A stretch of 12,963 nucleotides of DNA from JAKIWV01 sp049800095 (lineage in GTDB: Archaea > Thermoplasmatota > Thermoplasmata > Lutacidiplasmatales > UBA184): NCBI GenBank assembly GCA_049800095.1, contig JBARJD010000007.1, positions 1-12,963 of the forward strand, read 5' to 3'. Positions 5,450-12,197 of this stretch are shown here, one piece after another. The notes beneath the pieces are model-generated. The model had not been told where the DNA came from. It saw only the letters and a list, made by a program, of their open reading frames with translations, and did not search any database. How positions within the stretch are numbered: the first letter of the stretch is position 1; every line of letters starts with the position of its first letter. Position numbers and translations under genes: made by a program.

Positions 5450-6241
5450 GTGGCCGAGTCTGCCGCGAGCCCACCTCCCCCCGTGCCGGGGACCGAGCAG
5501 AAGCCGTTCCTCTGGGTGACGCGCCCCCTGGCCACGGCGGCGAAGCAGTTCGCGAAGAGCCTCTGGCGTCCGTCGACCGTGCTCTACCCGTTCGAACGCC
5601 TCGAGGACCCGAAATTCCGCGGCGAGGTCGCCGTGGCCTCCGGCAAGCCGATCGGGGTCGGAGAGATCTGGGACAACTACCGGGGCGTGCACGCGCTCAA
5701 CGTCAACACCTGCATTTCGTGCAACCTCTGCGCGTTCAGTTGCCCCGACGTCTGCATCGAGATGGTCACGGTGCCCGGCGGCGACCCGAAGCATCCCAAG
5801 AAATGCCCGCAGATCGACTATGGAAAGTGTTCCTTCTGCGGGTTCTGCTCGGACGCCTGCCCCGAAGGCTGCCTCACGATGACGACGCGGTACGAGCTCT
5901 CGGTCCACAGGCGCGAGGAGATGGTCTACTCGCCGGCCAAGATGTTTGAGATCTACAAATCGAAGCTGCCGATGAACCCGATCCGAGTCGAGCGGCCGAA
6001 GAACGAGGACCAGATCCTCCTCGACCCGCCGATCTGCATCGGCTGCAACGCGTGCGCCCGGGACTGCCCCACGCAGTGCATCACGATGCTCGACATTCCC
6101 AAGGCCAGTCCGAAGCCGGGCGAAAAGGCGGCCAAGCGGATCTGGAAGGAACCGGTCATCAACGACTCCGACTGCGTTCGCTGCGGCACCTGCATCAGCG
6201 TGTGTCCCAAGGACTGTCTGTTCTGGGGGACTCGCCAGTGA
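5450..6241 (+). CDS. nuoI: NuoI-like ferredoxin subunit with four [4Fe-4S] motifs
   Basis: A 263-aa electron-transfer subunit of the hydrophilic arm. The N-terminal region (KPFLWVTRPLATAA, then YPFERLEDPKFRGE) and the first ferredoxin domain are those of ordinary NuoI. Motif 1 has Cys88, 91, 94, 98 and motif 2 Cys127, 130, 133, 137, spaced 39 residues apart as in E. coli NuoI; these hold clusters N6a and N6b. After a linker, two more complete motifs follow: Cys196, 199, 202, 206 and Cys242, 245, 248, 252. All four have a fifth cysteine (102, 141, 210, 256) as CPxxC. NuoI proteins normally have two motifs and about 150-220 residues. The extra domain may relay electrons from a soluble donor. 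The start is GTG 5450, preceded by a G-run (5436-5441). The stop overlaps the nuoJ start. Confidence 0.93.
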   Translation: MAESAASPPPPVPGTEQKPFLWVTRPLATAAKQFAKSLWRPSTVLYPFERLEDPKFRGEVAVASGKPIGVGEIWDNYRGVHALNVNTCISCNLCAFSCPDVCIEMVTVPGGDPKHPKKCPQIDYGKCSFCGFCSDACPEGCLTMTTRYELSVHRREEMVYSPAKMFEIYKSKLPMNPIRVERPKNEDQILLDPPICIGCNACARDCPTQCITMLDIPKASPKPGEKAAKRIWKEPVINDSDCVRCGTCISVCPKDCLFWGTRQ

Positions 6242-6726
6242 TCCTCGAGCTCCTCGCATTCCTCATCCTGGCCGGCACCGCAGCGTTCACCGCGCTCGCG
6301 GCGCTCCTCGTCCGAGAGCTCGTGCACACGATCGTCTGGGTGGCGCTCTTCTTCATTGCCCTCGCCGGATTGTACTTTCTCCTGTCGGCGCCGTTCCTGG
6401 GCGTCCTCCAACTCGGCGTCTACGCCGGCGCGGTCACGATCCTTCTGCTGTTCGGTGTGATGGTCACTCGGAAACAGATATTCGCCCGGGAAGCCGCCAC
6501 CGGCCTCGGCCCCGCCCCCGTAGCCCTCGCCCTCCTGATCGTGGTCGTCCTCGCCACGGCCGCTTCGACCGTCCCGGCGGCGACAACCGCGGTCTACGGC
6601 TACCCTGTGGATGCCCTGTCGACCGCGCTGTTCAACACGTACGGTGCCTGGCTCCTGCTGCTCGGCCTCGTGATGTTGCCGGCCCTCGCAGGGTCGATCT
6701 ACCTCGTACGGGAGGGACGCGAGTGA
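6238..6726 (+). CDS. nuoJ: NADH-quinone oxidoreductase subunit J
   Basis: A 162-aa membrane subunit with five hydrophobic helices, at the junction between the quinone-channel part and the first antiporter-like subunits. The family motif LGVYAGAVTILLLFGVMV (residues 59-76) includes Tyr62 of the VYAGA segment, where a flexible helix bulge is known in this family. The last helix (LFNTYGAWLLLLGLVMLPAL) is also typical. The gene is intact, whereas some archaea split it in two. GTG 6238 overlaps the nuoI stop as GTGA, and the stop again overlaps the nuoK start as GTGA, so nuoI-J-K are probably translationally coupled. Confidence 0.94.
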   Translation: MILELLAFLILAGTAAFTALAALLVRELVHTIVWVALFFIALAGLYFLLSAPFLGVLQLGVYAGAVTILLLFGVMVTRKQIFAREAATGLGPAPVALALLIVVVLATAASTVPAATTAVYGYPVDALSTALFNTYGAWLLLLGLVMLPALAGSIYLVREGRE

Positions 6727-7046
6727 CGGACCTGCCGCTGGCGGGATTCGTCGCCCTATCGGCGGTCCTTCTCGGCATCGGGATCTTCGGAATCCTCACG
6801 CGGCGCAACTTCATCCTCCTCCTGATCGCCATCGAGGTGGCGATGAATTCGGCGATCCTCAACTTCGTCGTGTTCGGCGCCTACTGGGGAGGGGTCCCCG
6901 GTAACGGCCTGGAAGGGCAGTCCATTGCGGTCGTGCTCATCGGCCTGGCCGCCACCGAAATCGCCGTCGGCCTGGCGATCGTTCTCGCCCTGAACCGCCT
7001 GCGCGGATCGATCAACGTGGCCGAAGCGACCGTCCTGAAATTCTGA
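6723..7046 (+). CDS. nuoK: NADH-quinone oxidoreductase subunit K
   Basis: A 107-aa three-helix membrane subunit related to MrpC antiporter proteins. RRNFILLLIAIEVAMN (residues 27-42) holds Glu38 and LAATEIAVGLAIVL (75-88) holds Glu79, the two membrane glutamates of the proton path (Glu36 and Glu72 in E. coli by family knowledge). AAAE is the usual form of the second motif; here it is AATE. GTG 6723 overlaps the nuoJ stop and follows GGAGGG (6711-6716) by 6 nt. It ends 10 nt before nuoL. Confidence 0.96.
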   Translation: MTDLPLAGFVALSAVLLGIGIFGILTRRNFILLLIAIEVAMNSAILNFVVFGAYWGGVPGNGLEGQSIAVVLIGLAATEIAVGLAIVLALNRLRGSINVAEATVLKF

Positions 7047-7056
7047 GGGAATCGAC

Positions 7057-9066
7057 GTGTCCGGACCCCTCAACGCGCTGTTCCAATGGGCCTTCCTAGT
7101 GCCGCTCGCCCCGACGCTCGCGTTCGTTGCCGTTGGGCTGTTCGGGCGCCGGATGCAACGACTCGAGTGGGGCGGCTGGGTGGCGGCCGGTGGCGCCTTC
7201 GTCGCGATGGTCCTCGGCGTGCTCATCGCCGTCGGCGAGATGCTCTCGCCCGGGACGTACGCCGACCGGAGTTACCACTGGTTCACCCTCGCCGGGAACG
7301 GGACCGGAACATTCCCCCACGGCTTCTCGCTCGTGATGGGGACGCTCGTCGATCCTCTGTCGGCGATCATGCTGATCGTCGTCACGGTGGTCGGCTTCCT
7401 TGTAATGTTGTTCTCGATCGGCTACATGCACCGGGACGAGGGACTGCCCCGGTACTATGCCGAACTGTCGCTGTTTCTCGCGTCGATGCTGGGCCTCGTC
7501 TTGGCCGACAATCTCCTGCAGTTCTTCCTCTTCTGGGAACTCGTCGGAGTCTGCTCGTACTTCCTCATCGGGTTCTATTACCAGCGCCCCGCGGCCGCGA
7601 GCGCCGCCAAGGAGGCGTTCCTCGTCACTCGAATCGGGGACGTCATGTTCCTCCTCGGGATCTTCATTTATTTCCAACAGTTCGCCACGTCGGGGCCCGG
7701 CCTTGGATGGGCCGCCGCCGGGTTCCCATTCGTCTACCATGGGGCGCCCTTTCTGGCGCTCGTCCCCATCGCGCACCCGATGTTGTTCACGATCGCCGGC
7801 CTTCTGATCCTGGGGGGCGCGGCGGGGAAATCGGCGCAATTCCCGTTGGACGTCTGGCTCCCCGACGCGATGGAGGGTCCCACCACCGTCAGCGCCCTGA
7901 TTCACGCCGCCACGATGGTCGCGGCGGGGGTCTACCTCCTCGCGATCACGTCGGTCTTCATCGGGTTCAGCTCGACCGACCAGCTGGCGATCGTGGCGAT
8001 CGGCGGGTTCACCACGTTCTGGGCCGCGTCGATGGCGATGGTGAATCGCGACATCAAACGGGTCATCGCTTACTCGACGGTCTCGCAACTGGGGTACATG
8101 GTCCTCGCCGTCGGCGCGGGGTTCACGATGGTGGGACTCTACCATCTCTTCACCCACGCGTTCTTCAAGGCCCTCTTGTTCCTCGCCGCCGGTGCGGTCA
8201 TCCACGCGGTCGAAACCCAGGACCTGTTCAAGATGGGCGGACTCCGCAAGACGATGCGGATCACGTCCATCGGATTCCTCATCGGGGGTCTCTCGCTCGC
8301 CGGCATCCCGCCCCTGGCCGGCTTCTTCAGCAAGGACGACGTGCTGGGGAGCGTCTACACCGCAGCTCAGACCCACCCGCTCTACTGGCCGTTTCTGATC
8401 CTGGCTTACGTGACCGTGTTCATGACGGCCTACTACATCTTCCGGGTCTGGTTCCTCACCTTCTCCGGCGACCGTCCGCGCGACCCGGCCCTGCCGGCGG
8501 CCCACGAGGCGCCTTGGACGATGACCGTCCCGATCATCGTTCTCTCGGTGCTCGCCGTCGTGGCGGGGCTCCTCGTCTTCGTTCCGCAGTTTGGTGGGCT
8601 GTTCACCGCGGGAGTAGGATTCCCCGCGACACCGGGAGTTCCCCCGATGTACACGACGACCAGCGTGGGGCTCTCCGCCCTCTCGGTAGGCCTGGGGGCC
8701 GGGGGCATCCTCACGGCCTATGCCCTTTGGGGCAACGGCCGAGTGTTCACCCTTGCCGATAGCTCGCCGGCCCAACCGATCCGCCGGCTGCTCCTCGAAC
8801 GGTACTACGTGAAAGCCGGCGTGGACTGGTTCGGGCTACGGGTCGTGTACACCTTCTCACGGTTCCTCGACTTCGTGGACGAGTACATCATCGACGGGAC
8901 CGTCCACGGATTCGAGCGGTTGTTCTCCGAGCTCTCGATCCGTATGCGTCGGCTCCAGTCCGGCGTGGTGCTGGATTACGCAGCCTATGTGGTCGCCGGC
9001 CTCGCGATCTTCCTCGTCTTCCTCTACTTGATCGGGCCGCTGATTCCGTCGATCGGGGGAGGCTGA
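7057..9066 (+). CDS. nuoL: NADH-quinone oxidoreductase subunit L
   Basis: The distal antiporter-like proton-pumping subunit, 669 aa with about 16 membrane segments. The key residues are visible: Glu161 in FFLFWELVGV (156-165), Asp195 in TRIGDV, Lys258 in GKSAQFPLDVWLPDAMEGPT (257-276), His283 in ALIHAATM, Lys334 in RDIKRVIAYS, Lys371 in HAFFKALLF and Lys426 in GFFSKDD. The C-terminal third contains the stretch expected to form the lateral amphipathic helix (around RYYVKAGVDWF and on), followed by a final anchor (about 645-663). Length is normal for the family. GTG 7057 has GAGGGA (7045-7050) 6 nt upstream. The gene precedes nuoM by 3 nt. Confidence 0.97.
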   Translation: MSGPLNALFQWAFLVPLAPTLAFVAVGLFGRRMQRLEWGGWVAAGGAFVAMVLGVLIAVGEMLSPGTYADRSYHWFTLAGNGTGTFPHGFSLVMGTLVDPLSAIMLIVVTVVGFLVMLFSIGYMHRDEGLPRYYAELSLFLASMLGLVLADNLLQFFLFWELVGVCSYFLIGFYYQRPAAASAAKEAFLVTRIGDVMFLLGIFIYFQQFATSGPGLGWAAAGFPFVYHGAPFLALVPIAHPMLFTIAGLLILGGAAGKSAQFPLDVWLPDAMEGPTTVSALIHAATMVAAGVYLLAITSVFIGFSSTDQLAIVAIGGFTTFWAASMAMVNRDIKRVIAYSTVSQLGYMVLAVGAGFTMVGLYHLFTHAFFKALLFLAAGAVIHAVETQDLFKMGGLRKTMRITSIGFLIGGLSLAGIPPLAGFFSKDDVLGSVYTAAQTHPLYWPFLILAYVTVFMTAYYIFRVWFLTFSGDRPRDPALPAAHEAPWTMTVPIIVLSVLAVVAGLLVFVPQFGGLFTAGVGFPATPGVPPMYTTTSVGLSALSVGLGAGGILTAYALWGNGRVFTLADSSPAQPIRRLLLERYYVKAGVDWFGLRVVYTFSRFLDFVDEYIIDGTVHGFERLFSELSIRMRRLQSGVVLDYAAYVVAGLAIFLVFLYLIGPLIPSIGGG

Positions 9067-9069
9067 GCG

Positions 9070-10533
9070 GTGGAGCCGATCCTGTCTCTGACCCTCGCGA
9101 CGCTCTTCGTCGGTACCGTCGTTACGTTCTTCTCGAGGGCGCACGCCCGGTACGTCGCCGCGGCCGTGTCGACGGTGTTCCTGGTCGAAATCGCCTTCAT
9201 GTTCCTGCAGTTCTCCTGGCCCGCCTTCGCCGTCGCGCCGACCCACTTCGCCGAGTCCGAGAGCTATCCGTGGATCCAGGTCGCCTGGTTGCACGTCAAC
9301 TATACCGTGGGAATTGACGGCATCTCGCTCGTGCTGATCCTGCTCACCGGGATCCTCCAGGCGGTCACCGTCGCCTACTCTTGGAACGAACAGAAGCAAC
9401 CGGCCGCGTGGTTCGGCCTCGTGCTGCTCACGTGCCTCGGATGCTTCGGCGTGTTCGTTGCGCTCGATGTCCTGCTATTCTTTGTCTTCTGGGAAGTCGT
9501 GCTGGTGCCGATGTTCTTCCTCATCGGGTACTGGGGCGGGCCGCGGCGAAGATACGCGGCGCTCAAGTTCTTCATTTACACCCACGTCGCCTCGGTGACG
9601 ATGCTGGTGGCCTTGCTGGTCACCGCCTTCTACTCCCACAGTCCCTCCCTCGACTTCGTGAGCCTCGCGGGCTCCGCGTCGGTCCTCGCCGTGCCGACCC
9701 AGATCGTTCTCTTCCTGTCCCTTTTCTTCGGATTCGGCGTCAAGTTCCCCATCGTTCCGTTCCACACCTGGCTCCCCGACGCGCACGTGGAGGCCCCGAC
9801 GGGCGGTTCGGTATTGCTCGCCGGCCTCCTGCTCAAACTGGGGGCCTACGGGCTCATCCGGTGGGGCGTCGAGCTTCTCCCCGTCGCGCTCGAGCACGTG
9901 CAGCCGATCCTCTACGCGGTCGCCTTCGCGTCCATCATCTGGGGAGCGGGCGTGTCGCTCGCCCAACGCGACCTGAAACGCCTCATCGCGTATTCCTCCA
10001 TCAACCATATGGGCATCGTTCTCCTCGCGATCGCCCTCTATTCATCCCTCGGGCTCCTGGCCGCGGTTCTCCTGATGTTTGCCCACGGCATCGTCAGCGC
10101 GCTCCTGTTCATGGCCTCCGGCAGCGTGCACCACACCTTCGGGAGCCGCGACCTCGCCAGCGTCAATGGGATCACGCCGACCGCCCCGGCATTGTCCACG
10201 ATGACGATGACCGGCGCGCTCGCGTCGCTCGGTCTGCCGGCGCTGATCAGCTTCCCGGCCGAGTTCACGGCCCTGCTAGCGACTTGGGACAAGCTCGGCT
10301 ATTGGGTGCTCATCCCGCTGGTGGCGCTCGTGGTCACGGCGGCGTTCTACATCTGGATGATGCAGCGGCTGCTCTTCGGCCCGCCGAAAGGGATTCCGCC
10401 GGGTGCCCACGACCTGCCGTACGCCGAGGCGCTCGCGATGGGCGTGCTGGTGGTACTGACCGTCCTCTTCGGGATCCTGCCGAACCTTCTGATCCATTTC
10501 ATTCAACTCTCGCCGGTCGCGGGGCTGCCATGA
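9070..10533 (+). CDS. nuoM: NADH-quinone oxidoreductase subunit M
   Basis: The second antiporter-like proton-pumping subunit, 487 aa with about 14 helices. Visible residues: Glu142 in FFVFWEVVLVPMFF, Lys225 in FGVKFPIVPFHTWLPDAHVE (222-241), Lys256 in LLLKLGAYG, Lys303 in RDLKRLIAYSSINHMG and Glu398 in FPAEFTALL. A Glu in helix 12 is what separates NuoM from NuoL and NuoN, which have Lys there. The window before helix 12 (ASLGLPALISFP) is typical. GTG 9070 follows GGAGG (9058-9062) by 7 nt and lies 3 nt after the nuoL stop. Confidence 0.97.
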   Translation: MEPILSLTLATLFVGTVVTFFSRAHARYVAAAVSTVFLVEIAFMFLQFSWPAFAVAPTHFAESESYPWIQVAWLHVNYTVGIDGISLVLILLTGILQAVTVAYSWNEQKQPAAWFGLVLLTCLGCFGVFVALDVLLFFVFWEVVLVPMFFLIGYWGGPRRRYAALKFFIYTHVASVTMLVALLVTAFYSHSPSLDFVSLAGSASVLAVPTQIVLFLSLFFGFGVKFPIVPFHTWLPDAHVEAPTGGSVLLAGLLLKLGAYGLIRWGVELLPVALEHVQPILYAVAFASIIWGAGVSLAQRDLKRLIAYSSINHMGIVLLAIALYSSLGLLAAVLLMFAHGIVSALLFMASGSVHHTFGSRDLASVNGITPTAPALSTMTMTGALASLGLPALISFPAEFTALLATWDKLGYWVLIPLVALVVTAAFYIWMMQRLLFGPPKGIPPGAHDLPYAEALAMGVLVVLTVLFGILPNLLIHFIQLSPVAGLP

Positions 10534-10546
10534 GCGGAGGCGCCCG

Positions 10547-12172
10547 ATGACTGGCGTACCGTGGATGACGTTCATCCCGGAGCTTTTCCTCCTCGGCGCC
10601 GCGCTCCTGGTCTTCCTCCTCGACTCCGTGGGAATCCGCCGGGTCGAGCTGTTCGGCGGCCTCGCGACAGCCGGGATCCTCCTCGCGCTCGTTGAGGTGC
10701 TCGCCGAACTCCGCTTCGCACCGCTCGCGATCTTCGCCGGCGTACCTGCGGGAGTCGTCAACGCCCCGTGGACCGCGCTCGGCGGCTCGCTCGTCGCGGT
10801 GACGAGCTTCGGCCTCGTGTTCCAGGCGATCTTCCTCACCACGGCGCTCCTCGTATCTCTGGCGTCGATGTCGCATCCATCCGACCAGAAGGGCGCGGCC
10901 ATTTTCTTCGGACTCCTCTTGTTCGCGACGTTGGGGATGACCCTCGCTGCCTTCTCGGCGGACCTGATCTTCCTCCTGCTCTCGATTGAGATCACCGGCA
11001 TCTCGACGTACCTGCTCGTCGGGTACACGCGGCGCGACCCCCGCGGACTCGAGGCGGCGATGAAGATGTACATCATCGGCGCCCTCTCGGCGGCGCTGTC
11101 GTTCTTCGGAGCCTCCTTGCTGTACGCGGTGTACGGCACGACCAGCCTCGCCACACTGGGCACGACGATCGTCTACGTCGGCCACGCTCCGCTCTCGGGC
11201 GCTTCCTCCATCGCGCTCCTCGGGTACGGGTTCCTGATCGTGGGCATCGGGTTCAAGGTCACGGTCGTTCCGTTCCATGCGTGGGCGGTCGACGTCTACG
11301 ATGGGGCGCCATCGGACGTGTCGGCGTTCCTCGCCGGGGGCTCCAAGAAGGTCGGCTTGTTCGCCTACTTCCTCGTCTTCCTGGTGCCGATCCTCTTCGC
11401 CGGGCGGGCAACGATACCCCCGTGCCCCACGGTTGGGGTTTGCATCGCCACCGTACCGGCCTTCGGCGTTCCCTTGCAACTCATCTTTGGCGTGATGGCG
11501 GTCGTCACGATGACCGTGGGCAATGTGCTCGCGCTGCAGCAAACGGAGATGAAACGGATGCTCGCGTACTCGAGCATCTCGCAGGCCGGCTACATGCTGA
11601 TCGGCCTCGCGGTGGCCACCTCGCCGGCCATCGCCGGGGCCCTCCTCCAGATCTTCGCGCACGTCTTCATGAAAGCCGGCGCGTTCATCATCGTCGGCGC
11701 CGTCGCGGGGTTCGGCGTCGGCAGCCGGATCGAGGACTGGAAGGGCGTGGGCCTCCGCTACCCGCTCCTCGGCGCCGCGTTCGCGGTGATGCTGCTGTCG
11801 CTCGCCGGGATCCCGCTCACGGTCGGCTTTGTCTCGAAGTTCGTGCTCTTCTCGGCCGCCGTGCAAGCCCAGGGCTGGTTCGTTTGGCTTGCCGTTGCCG
11901 GCTTGCTCAACAGCGCCCTCTCGGTGTTCTACTACGCGCGGGTCCTCCGCGTCATGTACATGGAGCAGCCCGACGCCGTGCCCACGGCCGTCGCCGCCGG
12001 GGGCGTAGTCGGTGGGTCCGACCCCCCGCTCCTGGCCCTCGGGGGGCTCGGCTACGGCCGAGCGGTGGCGATCGGCGTCGCGGTCGTGGCGATCTTCGCC
12101 TTCGGCGTCTATCCCCAACCGGTCCTCTCCGGCTTTCAGATGGCGGCGGACCACCTGATTCAGATTCTATAA
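10547..12172 (+). CDS. nuoN: NADH-quinone oxidoreductase subunit N
   Basis: The third antiporter-like subunit, 541 aa with about 14 or more helices. It carries Glu148 in LLSIEITGISTYLL, Lys237 in GFKVTVVPFHAWAVDVYDGA (235-254), Lys267 in GGSKKVGLF, Lys336 in EMKRMLAYSSISQAGYM and Lys431 in LTVGFVSKFVLF, all positions conserved in NuoN. The loop at about 287-305 has Cys293-x5-Cys299, which could form a disulfide. A Gly/Pro-rich segment (about 476-500) separates the last two helices. ATG 10547 has GGAGG (10536-10540) 6 nt ahead. This is the last subunit gene; a hairpin and a flavoprotein gene follow 21 nt later. Confidence 0.96.
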   Translation: MTGVPWMTFIPELFLLGAALLVFLLDSVGIRRVELFGGLATAGILLALVEVLAELRFAPLAIFAGVPAGVVNAPWTALGGSLVAVTSFGLVFQAIFLTTALLVSLASMSHPSDQKGAAIFFGLLLFATLGMTLAAFSADLIFLLLSIEITGISTYLLVGYTRRDPRGLEAAMKMYIIGALSAALSFFGASLLYAVYGTTSLATLGTTIVYVGHAPLSGASSIALLGYGFLIVGIGFKVTVVPFHAWAVDVYDGAPSDVSAFLAGGSKKVGLFAYFLVFLVPILFAGRATIPPCPTVGVCIATVPAFGVPLQLIFGVMAVVTMTVGNVLALQQTEMKRMLAYSSISQAGYMLIGLAVATSPAIAGALLQIFAHVFMKAGAFIIVGAVAGFGVGSRIEDWKGVGLRYPLLGAAFAVMLLSLAGIPLTVGFVSKFVLFSAAVQAQGWFVWLAVAGLLNSALSVFYYARVLRVMYMEQPDAVPTAVAAGGVVGGSDPPLLALGGLGYGRAVAIGVAVVAIFAFGVYPQPVLSGFQMAADHLIQIL

Positions 12173-12176
12173 ACTC

Positions 12177-12197
12177 CCGCGGTCTAGCCGACCGTGG
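12177..12197 (+). other. Hairpin covering the start codon of the reductase gene
   Basis: CCGCGGTC (12177-12184) pairs with GACCGTGG (12190-12197), 8 bp with one G-U pair, around a TAGCC loop. The 3' arm contains the GTG start (12194-12196), and no purine-rich ribosome-binding site is visible in the 21-nt gap after nuoN. The structure could lower translation of this gene relative to the nuo genes or act as a weak 3' boundary; both are inferences. Confidence 0.4.

Noticed and set aside
3174..5519. Open frame of 781 codons on the plus strand across nuoD and nuoH
   Set aside because: Arg/Pro-rich translation with no motifs; it is the +1-type shadow of two clear complex I genes in a GC-rich genome.
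7096..8775. Open frame of 559 codons on the minus strand opposite nuoL
   Set aside because: Same antisense effect: charged, repetitive composition, no start signal, and nuoL is unmistakable on the other strand.
10499..12154. Open frame of 551 codons on the minus strand opposite nuoN
   Set aside because: Its product is a low-complexity mix of Arg, Glu and Asp, the usual antisense image of a hydrophobic membrane protein with GC-rich third positions.
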